DNA of 25,930 nt. Origin: Campylobacteraceae bacterium. Lineage in GTDB: Bacteria; Campylobacterota; Campylobacteria; Campylobacterales; Sulfurovaceae. Below are positions 15,125 through 22,746 of this stretch, one piece after another. The notes below the pieces were generated by a model. It made no database searches and was not told where the DNA came from. It worked only from the letters and a program-made list of their open reading frames with translations. The stretch spans positions 1-25,930 of the forward strand of contig JALSOO010000224.1 in the NCBI GenBank assembly GCA_026986355.1. The letters run 5' to 3'. The position numbers and the translations under genes were made by a program. How positions within the stretch are numbered: the stretch's first letter is position 1; every line of letters begins with the position of its first letter.

Positions 15125-15946
15125 ATGATGAATCTATTGCGAATTACTATCTCTATACTGCTTCTTTCTACTTTAATCTATTTTGGGTTTATAACCTATG
15201 AGCATTCAAAAAGATATGAGATAGATACCACTAAAATTGCAAAAGCTTGTGATGCAGATGGTTTAGTCTCTAAACAGATAGATGAGTTAACATCAATTAT
15301 ATCTTTTGGACTGGTAAAAAATGAGACTAAATTAACATTAGATAGATTAAGAGAAGAGCAACAAGAGTCAAAAGAGATATCCCAATTAAATCTATATTAT
15401 TTTATGGGAACGCTTCTACTTACTCTGATTTTTACCTTTTTTTGTACCCTTAGAGGTGGAGCAATGCTGTTAAGCTTCTCTACCTTTATATCACTGATTT
15501 ATGGACTCTTAAATCCTATATTGATGGTAACCATTCATAAACAAGTAGAGTACTTAGGAGATGTTATTTTATCCTTTGAGTCCAAGGGAATTATAGGTTC
15601 TATTTTAAAACTTTATGATAGTAGAGAGTTTGCTGTGGCTTTTACAATTTTACTCTTTTCTATTTTACTTCCTGCTATCAAAAGCTTAACCTTGACTTTT
15701 ATGTTAATATTTTATGAACACCCTTGGAATCAAAAAATGGTTGCCTTTTTTAAACAGATAGGAAAATGGTCTATGATAGATGTATTTGTAGTGGCTACCT
15801 TCTTGGTCTATTTTACAAGTAATACAGGGGGGATTAGTGAAGCAGAGATTCAAGTAGGACTCTACTTCTTTTTAGCTTATGTTATATTATCTATGATAAC
15901 AGCATTACAAACACAAAAAGTGTTGAATAAAAAAATGTCTATATAA
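15125..15946 (+). CDS. PqiA-like integral membrane protein (single domain)
   Basis: A 273-residue protein with about six membrane helices (near 5-25, 92-110, 113-135, 168-196, 213-232 and 242-262). The block KWSMIDVFVVATFLVYF (214-230) is the characteristic end of paraquat-inducible protein A domains (W-S-M-x-DVF). PqiA/LetA proteins work with MCE-domain proteins in moving lipids between membranes. Here only one PqiA domain is present, the cysteine zinc ribbons of LetA are missing, and a soluble loop (about 30-88) follows the first helix. No MCE gene is in the window. AAGG precedes the first of two adjacent ATG codons. It overlaps the convergent DUF493 gene by eight bases at the 3' end. Confidence 0.8.
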   Translation: MMNLLRITISILLLSTLIYFGFITYEHSKRYEIDTTKIAKACDADGLVSKQIDELTSIISFGLVKNETKLTLDRLREEQQESKEISQLNLYYFMGTLLLTLIFTFFCTLRGGAMLLSFSTFISLIYGLLNPILMVTIHKQVEYLGDVILSFESKGIIGSILKLYDSREFAVAFTILLFSILLPAIKSLTLTFMLIFYEHPWNQKMVAFFKQIGKWSMIDVFVVATFLVYFTSNTGGISEAEIQVGLYFFLAYVILSMITALQTQKVLNKKMSI

Positions 15947-16208
15947 CCATTTTTACATCTCTATGGTCTTGAAATGCTTTAAACAGAGCATCTCTATCTG
16001 TTTGTGATTCAACGACACAACTAGTAGTCAAGGCATGAAACTTACCTTTGCTTGAACGGTTTGCTTTTGAAACAGTATAATCTCTACTACCCATAACTTC
16101 AAAAATAACTGCTTCAAGTTCACTTTTATCTGTTCCAATAATCTTATATCCCCACTCACAAGGATACTCTATATTTGGTTTTTCACAAAAATTATCGTCT
16201 AAAATCAC
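15939..16208 (-). CDS. DUF493 family protein (YbeD-like)
   Basis: Small cytoplasmic ACT-like-fold protein of unknown function. The body CEWGYKIIGTDKSELEAVI, DYTVSKANRSSKGKFHALT and DALFKAFQDHRDVKMVI carries the family pattern, ending in the typical VKMVI strand. In E. coli YbeD lies beside lipB, but here it follows moaC. I chose GTG at 16208 (89 residues), with GGAGGAG six bases upstream inside the end of moaC; a GTG at 16223 would add five residues but has a poorer site. The start overlaps the moaC 3' end, so translation is probably coupled. Regulatory roles have been suggested for the family; none can be inferred here. Confidence 0.83.
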   Translation of the reverse strand: MILDDNFCEKPNIEYPCEWGYKIIGTDKSELEAVIFEVMGSRDYTVSKANRSSKGKFHALTTSCVVESQTDRDALFKAFQDHRDVKMVI

Positions 16209-16662
16209 CTGATACTCCTCCACTCTTCTCTTCTAACTGTATATTTTTAATAACCATACCTTTATCTATCGCTTTTAACATATCATATATAGTCAAAAGC
16301 CCCACAGAAACACCTGTGAGAGCCTCCATCTCTACACCTGTTCTACCTTTGAGTTTAGCACGAACAGTTAGTTTAAAAGCTGGAATCTCTGGAAGCTCTT
16401 CTATATCTGTTTTGATAGAGGTCAACATCAAAGGGTGACACATAGGGATAAGTCTACTTGTCTCTTTTGCTCCTTGGATAGCTGCAATTACAGCTGTCTG
16501 TAATACAGGACCTTTTTTAGCTATATTATTGACGACTGCATCATACGCATCTTGAGTTACCTCAATAATTCCTGAAGCTACGGCTATACGTTCACTCTCT
16601 TGTTTGTCCGATACATCAACCATTTTAGGTTTATTGTTCTCATCTAAATGTGTTAGATTCAT
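16192..16662 (-). CDS. moaC: Cyclic pyranopterin monophosphate synthase MoaC
   Basis: Converts the MoaA product (3',8-cyclo-GTP) to cyclic pyranopterin monophosphate in molybdenum cofactor synthesis. 156 residues with the expected blocks: MVDVSDKQESERIAVASG near the start, the active-site stretch IPMCHPLMLTSI (72-83), GVEMEALTGVSVGLLTIYDMLKA, and the C-terminal KSGGVSGDF. AAGGG lies five bases before the ATG. No other mo- gene is in the window; the gene follows the kinase-like protein by ten bases and is at the tail of the Bat gene train, so it may share its transcript although no functional link is known. Confidence 0.95.
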   Translation of the reverse strand: MNLTHLDENNKPKMVDVSDKQESERIAVASGIIEVTQDAYDAVVNNIAKKGPVLQTAVIAAIQGAKETSRLIPMCHPLMLTSIKTDIEELPEIPAFKLTVRAKLKGRTGVEMEALTGVSVGLLTIYDMLKAIDKGMVIKNIQLEEKSGGVSGDFRR

Positions 16663-16672
16663 TTTTTCCCTT

Positions 16673-18097
16673 CTATTTTATAGTATATATAGATTTAACT
16701 TTAAATCCATTGGGTGTATTTTTTAGAGTCATAAATCCTCTACTTTTTCCTGAAGCTCTTTTGCCATAATTGGTTGATACTCTCCATTTAGTTGTTGTTT
16801 TTAAATCACAATAATCCGTACCATCTCTTCTATATTTTTTTAGAATTTTAAAATAGGTTATCGTGAAATTTCTATGTGTCCATTTTCTATTATATCGTTT
16901 TTTATCTCTTTTGATTGTGGTCTGTGTTACATTTCTCAAAGAGAAATATCGGTCTACAGCATAATCATATTTAGAGGCTATATCCTCTATCGAACCTGTA
17001 GCAGAAGAGGCTATAAAACCATCTAAAAAATGTTTAATTGCTACTCTATTAAATATATCTTTGGACTCTTTTTGAATTGGTGTACCTAATGCAATATTAT
17101 TCTGTTTTGATGTATCTCCAATTTTAGTTCCTAAGGAGATATGATTTGCTGTCGTGATAGGTGGTAATGTTTGAGGAACTCTTTTTACTTCAGAAACAGC
17201 AACAGATTCAACCTCTTTTGTAGGAGGAGTTATAGTTTGGACTTTAGGAATATTATTGAGATTATCTTCTCTTTTTACTGGTATCTCTTCTGTTTCATTA
17301 TCAATATAGATTGAATCGTTTTTAGTAAAAGGATTACTTTTTTTAGCACTCTCTTTTATATCAGTTGTAGGAATCTCTTCTAACTCATCATCAGGTATAT
17401 ACTCTGCATGATTTATTAGAGTAGCAGACTTTTTTACTTCACTCTTCACATCTTTATCTTCAACCTTAGGCTCTTCTTTAGAACTCTTATCTCTACTTAC
17501 TAATGAGGGGTGATGAATAACAGGAGTTTGAGTTACTACAACTTGTGGTGTAGTAGTTGTTTTTTCTCTATCTTTTTTAATCATAGTATAAGTATAATAA
17601 CCCAATCCTGCAACAACAATCATAGCAAGAATAAGTATCTTTAAAAATAGAAAAGAGTTTTTTCCCTTTTTCCCCATCTTTGTATCTAAAGGTGGTAGGA
17701 TAATCTCGTCTCTAGGTTCAAAATGGAGATACTTCTCTAATTCAAAGTTATTGGTAAACTCCATAATAGTATAAATTGTATTATTATCTTCTATATAACC
17801 ATACGTTTTTACTTCATCTCTTGCATTATTACTATTGTTAGGTCTACTCAACTCCAAGATTATCTCTCGTTTACGTTTATCAAAAACGCCTTGTGCTTCA
17901 GGTATAGTAGAGACAGATTTTAATTTACGAGATGAAAATGTCTCTAAAAAAAGCTCTTTTAGGACAAAAAAGCTCCCTTTTCTATTGGTGTCCCTAACTA
18001 GATATAGAATCTCAAAATCATCATCTCCTAGAACATCAATAATCTCATAATGATCTCCAATATTAGAACCTATCGGTAGATACTTACTACTTTTCAT
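16673..18097 (-). CDS. Truncated Ser/Thr pseudokinase N-lobe, membrane helix and periplasmic NTF2-like domain
   Basis: 474 residues in four parts. Residues 17-125 look like the N-lobe of a Hanks-type kinase: YEIIDVLGDDDFEILYLVRD matches the glycine-loop strand with the glycines lost, FVLKEL carries Lys47 at the VAIK position, KRKREIILELSRPNN resembles helix C, and YGYIEDNNTIYTIMEF the strands leading to the hinge. The C-lobe (HRD, DFG) is absent, so catalysis is not expected. A membrane helix spans 149-173. About 175-350 is a low-complexity Pro/Glu/Lys/Thr linker. Residues 355-474 form an NTF2-like domain, with RDKKRYNRKW and WRVSTNYGKRASGKSRGFMTL as in similar domains of bacterial kinases. 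The gene lies 43 bases after batD and 10 before moaC, suggesting a Bat-operon partner. Function unknown; the domain calls are by eye. Confidence 0.78.
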   Translation of the reverse strand: MKSSKYLPIGSNIGDHYEIIDVLGDDDFEILYLVRDTNRKGSFFVLKELFLETFSSRKLKSVSTIPEAQGVFDKRKREIILELSRPNNSNNARDEVKTYGYIEDNNTIYTIMEFTNNFELEKYLHFEPRDEIILPPLDTKMGKKGKNSFLFLKILILAMIVVAGLGYYTYTMIKKDREKTTTTPQVVVTQTPVIHHPSLVSRDKSSKEEPKVEDKDVKSEVKKSATLINHAEYIPDDELEEIPTTDIKESAKKSNPFTKNDSIYIDNETEEIPVKREDNLNNIPKVQTITPPTKEVESVAVSEVKRVPQTLPPITTANHISLGTKIGDTSKQNNIALGTPIQKESKDIFNRVAIKHFLDGFIASSATGSIEDIASKYDYAVDRYFSLRNVTQTTIKRDKKRYNRKWTHRNFTITYFKILKKYRRDGTDYCDLKTTTKWRVSTNYGKRASGKSRGFMTLKNTPNGFKVKSIYTIK

Positions 18098-18140
18098 CTA
18101 TATAATCCCTTTTTAGTAAGAATAATAGCAAATTAAATAT

Positions 18141-19682
18141 TTAAATATCTATATTTCTATCTCTCTCTTCAAAAATCTCCATTAACTCTTCTCTATCTAT
18201 TTTGTGTGAACTCTTTTTGTAGAGATTCTCTTCTAACTTATTTAGAGCCTCTGATATAGCTCTATTCTCTTTGGCATAAGGCAATAAAATATTAAATAAA
18301 GCTCTATCATCTTTAGCTTTATGTATCGCTTTTACTATATTATTATCTATTTTTTTATCTTTTTTACTCCATATATTAATGAGCAACATCGACACAACAC
18401 CCAATATAAATCCAATAACTAAAAAGAGATATTTTAGATAACTATCCTCTTTTTGTATAATTATCTTTTTCTCTACTTTGGTAGGAGCTTTGATAATCTG
18501 ACTAGGGCTAACTTCTATAGTAGAGTTACTAATAATTGATGCTTTAGTTGAGCCTACAACCTCAATATCAATAGGTTTGGTATTAATAGTTTTTGTACTA
18601 TTGCTCTCTTTGTCAAAATATTGTAATGTTAGAGATGGAATTGTAAAATTTTGGTCAGCAATCAATGCTACTTTTTGGCTAAACTCCCCTTGATAGATAC
18701 CATTAATCTCTTTGGAGGATATTTTAGGCTCATCTGCATAGACAATTACATTAGGTATATTAAGTTCAAATTTTTTAACATCATCAATATTCCCTTGCCC
18801 TTTAACTATAATCGTTAAATTTACTGGCTTATTTGATATTACTTTATGTTTATCTACATCTGCTCTTATCTGATACTTTCCATAGAGTTCCAATCCATTT
18901 GGTAGAGGGTTTACCTCTATTTTTAAGGAATTAGAGTAGATTTTTTGCCAATTTAACTGTTGAGTCACACTATTAAAAAAGGAGTCATCAAAAAAATCAC
19001 CCCCTACTCTACTTTGTGGTGCTACTTTTCCTATTAATGTCTCTATAGCTGGAATGGTATACTCTCCTGCTTTTTGAGGGAATATCGTATAATCAATACT
19101 CTGCACAACATAATCATCTTCTGTTGTGTGTCTAACTTCATTCTTCTTTTTGACCCAAAAGTTCTCTAATTTTGGCTCTCCTAATTGTATTTTGTCTGCA
19201 TGAGCATTTAGTTTTGATTTGAATGAGATAGTTAAATTTATAGGCTCTCCCACATAAGACTCATTTTTATCCAAAGAGAGTGCAACCATAAAATCAGAAC
19301 CTTTTTTACTGGCTGTTGGTTTGACTACTTTTAACGTTAGTTCTTTGGTCTTAAACTCTTCTCCATCAACTTTAACTATAAAAGATGGAACAACTAAAGG
19401 TTTTGAGGCTCTAAAGCTATAAGTTTTAGAGATAGTTCTTGTTACTTTTGTATTTATTATAGATACAGATTCAGATGATGATGTACCTAATATACTATTT
19501 CCCCCTATATCATTAATTTTAGGAAAGGTTATCTTCTCTCCATTTGCTGTAATAATATAGTTGACAATATCTCCTTCATATATAGCAGATGGGTTTAGAG
19601 ATGCCTTGACATCTCCAAAAGTTAAAGTAGTAAAAATAAATATCAAAAATAGTTTTACTGTTTTACCAAGGTTTATCTTCAT
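18141..19682 (-). CDS. batD: BatD family membrane protein
   Basis: 513 residues: signal peptide (1-24, LFLIFIFTTLTFGDVKA), an extended periplasmic region of beta-sandwich repeats (about 25-400) typical of BatD, one membrane helix at 415-438 (YLKYLFLVIGFILGVVSMLLINIW), and a short cytoplasmic helical tail. Bat (Bacteroides aerotolerance) proteins form a membrane complex linked to oxygen or envelope stress, first described in Bacteroides and Leptospira; the molecular role is unsettled. Its start overlaps the end of batC by 20 bases. The family length and order of domains are normal. The name follows position and architecture. Confidence 0.85.
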   Translation of the reverse strand: MKINLGKTVKLFLIFIFTTLTFGDVKASLNPSAIYEGDIVNYIITANGEKITFPKINDIGGNSILGTSSSESVSIINTKVTRTISKTYSFRASKPLVVPSFIVKVDGEEFKTKELTLKVVKPTASKKGSDFMVALSLDKNESYVGEPINLTISFKSKLNAHADKIQLGEPKLENFWVKKKNEVRHTTEDDYVVQSIDYTIFPQKAGEYTIPAIETLIGKVAPQSRVGGDFFDDSFFNSVTQQLNWQKIYSNSLKIEVNPLPNGLELYGKYQIRADVDKHKVISNKPVNLTIIVKGQGNIDDVKKFELNIPNVIVYADEPKISSKEINGIYQGEFSQKVALIADQNFTIPSLTLQYFDKESNSTKTINTKPIDIEVVGSTKASIISNSTIEVSPSQIIKAPTKVEKKIIIQKEDSYLKYLFLVIGFILGVVSMLLINIWSKKDKKIDNNIVKAIHKAKDDRALFNILLPYAKENRAISEALNKLEENLYKKSSHKIDREELMEIFEERDRNIDI

Positions 19683-20430
19683 TATCTTTTTTTCCTTTAT
19701 TTAGTGGTATCATCAGAGTATTTACTCCACGTTGATTGAGCATCTTTTGCCATTTTCTCTCTTCCATATTGCTAATAGGAGTTTTTGTACTATTTTGCTC
19801 TTTTATCTGTTTAGTTTGATTATTCTCTTGATTTTTTCTCTTTTCTTTACTATCTTTTTTCTTTTTATCTAAATTTTTTTTCTCTTTCTCTTTTTCTTTT
19901 TCTTGTTTAGATTTTTTCTTATCAGACTCTTTTTTATCTTTAGAACTTTTTTTGTTATTATCTTTTTGATTCTTTTGATTTTTGTTATCTTTGTTATCTT
20001 TATTACTCTTTTTATTTTGCTTTTGCTTTTGCTTCTTTTTTTTCTCTTTTTTTCTCTTTTTTAAAAGTTCTAAATTAAATCGTGTATCATTATCCTCTTT
20101 TAGTTTAAGTGCATTTTCATATGATTTTATTGCTTCATCTAACTTATTCATTTGAGCATAAGCATTACCTATATTATGTAGCTTTTTAGCCTCCAATTTA
20201 GACTCTTTTATACTATTATATATATCTATCGCCTCTTTATACTTTTTTTGACGATAGAGAGCATCTGCTTGATTAAATCTAGCCTCATCACTATCTACTT
20301 TGGCATAACTCTCTTGAGCTTTTGTATAGTTTTTATCACTATAAGCATCTTTTGCCTCTTGTAGATATTTAAAATCCAAAATTGAAGCCGATAGTAACAT
20401 CGGAAAAATTAATAAATATATATACCTCAT
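19663..20430 (-). CDS. batC: BatC-type TPR protein with lysine-rich tail
   Basis: 255 residues. Residues 1-15 form a signal peptide or membrane anchor (MRYIYLLIFPMLLSAS). TPR-like helical pairs follow at about 20-122 (AKDAYSDKNYTKAQESYAKV, ADALYRQKKYKEAIDIYNSI, IGNAYAQMNKLDEAIKSYENAL). Residues 124-215 are a Lys/Asn/Asp/Glu/Gln low-complexity stretch, and the C-terminal block EERKWQKMLNQRGVNTLMIPL corresponds to the short conserved end of Bat TPR proteins. Overlaps batB by four bases (ATGA) and batD by 20. Likely a scaffold for the VWA proteins in the periplasm. The highly basic tail is longer than I would expect and may bind acidic polymers or fold on a partner. Confidence 0.87.
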   Translation of the reverse strand: MRYIYLLIFPMLLSASILDFKYLQEAKDAYSDKNYTKAQESYAKVDSDEARFNQADALYRQKKYKEAIDIYNSIKESKLEAKKLHNIGNAYAQMNKLDEAIKSYENALKLKEDNDTRFNLELLKKRKKEKKKKQKQKQNKKSNKDNKDNKNQKNQKDNNKKSSKDKKESDKKKSKQEKEKEKEKKNLDKKKKDSKEKRKNQENNQTKQIKEQNSTKTPISNMEERKWQKMLNQRGVNTLMIPLNKGKKDNEDKPW

Positions 20431-21407
20431 CTATTATCCTTTCTATTAGTTGATGTAGGAAGAGAAAATAGTGCAACAAAGATAGATAAGATAGCTAAAA
20501 AAAGAGGATAATAGAATAGTTCTCTTCTATCTTTAATAGTTGAACTCTCCTCTTTTCTATCTATATAACTCTTTTGAATAGTATCAGCTAATAACTTTAT
20601 ATCATTATTGGCTAATGAGTATCTCATATATGCACCACCTGTAGCCATTGCAAGTTTTTTAATATTATCAGTTCTCTTAACAACAACAATATCTCCATTT
20701 TTATCTTTGAGTACACTATTTTTATCTTTAATCACTCCACCTTTATCTGTGCCTATATTATAGATATAGACTACAATATTATGCTCTTTAGCATAGGCTA
20801 TCTCTTTTTTAAACTCTTTTTGGTCTCCTCCATCGGTAAAAATGAGTAGTATCTTCTTCTCTTCATCTCCAAAAAGATTATTAGCAGACTCCAAAGCAAC
20901 CATAATATCTGTACCTTTTAAGCTTAGATAGTCTAAATTTAGATTTTTTACCAAAAATTTCAGAGAGTGAAAATCTTGGGTTAAAGGAGATATTAAAAAG
21001 GTTTTTGAAGCAAATCCAATAAGTGCAATTTTACTCTTTTTAAAGTACTCTAATGAGTTAATAAACTTCTTTTTAGCAAACTCAAAACGGTTTGGATATA
21101 CATCATTAGCAAACATAGATTTAGACATATCTATTGCTGTAACAATATTGATAAAACTAGACTTTACCTCTATCTCTCCATTATCTATCTGTGGACGTGC
21201 TAACGAAATGATAGTTAAAGCCATAGCTATAATCAAAAATATATCTCTAGTTCGTTTAGATAAACTACTATTTTTTAGTTTTATCTTCTTTAGTACCTCT
21301 TTTGAGAAGATAGACTCCAAATCACTCTTTTGTGACTTTAACAGATAGATAAGGGGTAAAAGAAGAGCTAAAAGCCATAAAAATTCTATATTATTAAATG
21401 TTATCAT
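20427..21407 (-). CDS. batB: BatB-type von Willebrand factor A membrane protein
   Basis: 326 residues: two N-terminal membrane helices (7-24, 54-72), a VWA domain (about 85-275) and a C-terminal helix (about 297-316). The metal-ion-dependent adhesion site is intact: DMSKS at 93-97, the conserved threonine in SLKGTDIMVAL, and FTDGGDQ. SPLTQD also matches Bat VWA proteins. VWA domains bind protein partners through a chelated divalent metal. The gene starts three bases after batA and overlaps batC by four. BatA and BatB are paralogues; which is which is judged by order, with the second carrying the C-terminal helix and preceding the TPR gene. Confidence 0.87.
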   Translation of the reverse strand: MITFNNIEFLWLLALLLPLIYLLKSQKSDLESIFSKEVLKKIKLKNSSLSKRTRDIFLIIAMALTIISLARPQIDNGEIEVKSSFINIVTAIDMSKSMFANDVYPNRFEFAKKKFINSLEYFKKSKIALIGFASKTFLISPLTQDFHSLKFLVKNLNLDYLSLKGTDIMVALESANNLFGDEEKKILLIFTDGGDQKEFKKEIAYAKEHNIVVYIYNIGTDKGGVIKDKNSVLKDKNGDIVVVKRTDNIKKLAMATGGAYMRYSLANNDIKLLADTIQKSYIDRKEESSTIKDRRELFYYPLFLAILSIFVALFSLPTSTNRKDNR

Positions 21408-21410
21408 TAT

Positions 21411-22304
21411 CTACTCCCTATTTGATACAATAAAATAACTAAACAACAAAATTAGAGCAAAAGCTAATAGATATTGGAAATAGTAGGTCTTTTTTACATA
21501 CTTATCAGCTTTTATATCTGATTTTTCCAATCTATTAATTACACTATAAATCTCTTTTAGTTTTTCAATGGTATTAGCAGAAAAATATCTACCACCTGTC
21601 TCTTTTGATATTTTTTGAAGAACAGCAGGATTAAAATCATATCCTGCACGACCTACTCCTACTGTATATACTTTAATACCATACTTTTTAGCTCTATTGA
21701 TGGCAACATCTAATGGTATTGTTCCACTATTGTCCATACCATCTGTTAATAAGATAGCTATTTTCTCTTTGGCTTTAGAGGTCTTAAATAGATTAGAACT
21801 TAAAAATAGAGCTTCATATAGAGCTGTTCTCTGTTTCCCTGCTATACCTACCTCCATACGCTCCAAAAGACGCTTGATACTCTTTTTGTCATAGGTCAAA
21901 GGGACTGCCACATAAGCAAAATCAGCAAAAATACTCAATGCCAACTTATCATGTTCTCTTTTATCTATGAAATCTTTTACTATATCTTTTACAATTCCAA
22001 ACTTATTATACTCACTCATCGAACCACTAGCATCAAGTATAAGTGAAATCTCATAACCTTTATCATTTTTGACAATTACATCATTCTCTTGAATAGGACT
22101 TGCTAAGGCTGTTACTATAGAGATAATAGCTAAAGTTTTTAGACTATTTGATAGCCATCTACTCTTTTTAGAAGCTCTCTGTAACATCATAATATTTGGA
22201 AAATAGAGTGAGATACCTTTTTGTTTACAAAATCTATTACAGATAATAAAAAGTAAAAGAAGTAAAAAGACAAAAGGGTACTCAAATGTAAAGTTGCCTA
22301 TCAT
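21411..22304 (-). CDS. batA: BatA-type von Willebrand factor A membrane protein
   Basis: 297 residues: N-terminal helices at about 9-23 and 55-71, VWA domain (about 84-265) with intact metal site DASGS (91-95), the threonine in GKQRTALYEAL, and LTDGMDN; a C-terminal helix near 275-293. The stretch AVPLTYD is the BatA counterpart of the BatB PLTQD block. The ATG overlaps the preceding DUF4381-like gene by four bases, so the two are translationally coupled. It would sit in the inner membrane with the VWA domain on one face, together with BatB. Confidence 0.87.
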   Translation of the reverse strand: MIGNFTFEYPFVFLLLLLFIICNRFCKQKGISLYFPNIMMLQRASKKSRWLSNSLKTLAIISIVTALASPIQENDVIVKNDKGYEISLILDASGSMSEYNKFGIVKDIVKDFIDKREHDKLALSIFADFAYVAVPLTYDKKSIKRLLERMEVGIAGKQRTALYEALFLSSNLFKTSKAKEKIAILLTDGMDNSGTIPLDVAINRAKKYGIKVYTVGVGRAGYDFNPAVLQKISKETGGRYFSANTIEKLKEIYSVINRLEKSDIKADKYVKKTYYFQYLLAFALILLFSYFIVSNRE

Positions 22305-22678
22305 TTAAGCTCTCCTATAAATCTCTTGATTCTACTCTCTACACTACTATCTAGTGGAGGAATATCTCTTTTATATTTATAGATAGTTAACTCTTTTTTT
22401 ATTGACTCAAACTCACTTTGATTTTTTTCATCTAAAAAGAGTTTTCCCAACTCTTCAAAGGTATAGACTACCGATTTGGTATCACTAAAATCTATACTTT
22501 TTAATCTCTCTAAAGCTATCTCTTTTGGACTCTTTCTCTTTCGTCTTTTTCGTCTATGTTTAAATAGATAGAGAGCTATAAAGAGAAGAATCACTACAAA
22601 AATAGTAACTCCTATCAGCAGATAGATACTATAATCAGGAACGTCAACTATATCTTTTATATCTTTTAATTTTTCCAT
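22301..22678 (-). CDS. DUF4381-like single-helix membrane protein of the Bat operon
   Basis: 125 residues: start LKDIKDIVDVPDYS, a membrane helix at about 17-40, a basic stretch (KHRRKRRKRKSP) marking the cytoplasmic side, then a helical domain containing ALERLKSIDF and VVYTFEELGKLFLDEK. The arrangement, helix plus AL..L motif and position immediately upstream of a BatA VWA gene, is that of DUF4381-type proteins in Bat operons. It is the first gene of the gene train, with a ribosome site GAGGT and a TATAAT box upstream. Function unknown; a link between the VWA proteins and an ATPase partner is a guess. Confidence 0.72.
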   Translation of the reverse strand: MEKLKDIKDIVDVPDYSIYLLIGVTIFVVILLFIALYLFKHRRKRRKRKSPKEIALERLKSIDFSDTKSVVYTFEELGKLFLDEKNQSEFESIKKELTIYKYKRDIPPLDSSVESRIKRFIGELK

Positions 22679-22718
22679 ATTACCTCGATATATATCATAT
22701 TATTTTATTAGTTTTGGA

Positions 22719-22724
22719 ATTATA
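22719..22724 (-). promoter_or_regulatory. Probable -10 box of the Bat operon
   Basis: TATAAT in TTTATAATTCC on the minus strand, 41 bases before the first gene of the cluster and inside the 68-base spacer after topA. It suggests the cluster is not solely dependent on topA read-through. Confidence 0.42.
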
Positions 22725-22746
22725 AATCAAAAAAGTTAATGGTTGG

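Noticed and set aside
19780..20070. T-rich repetitive stretch as a CRISPR or tandem-repeat array
   Set aside because: It is the reverse strand of the lysine-rich BatC coding sequence, without regular repeat units.
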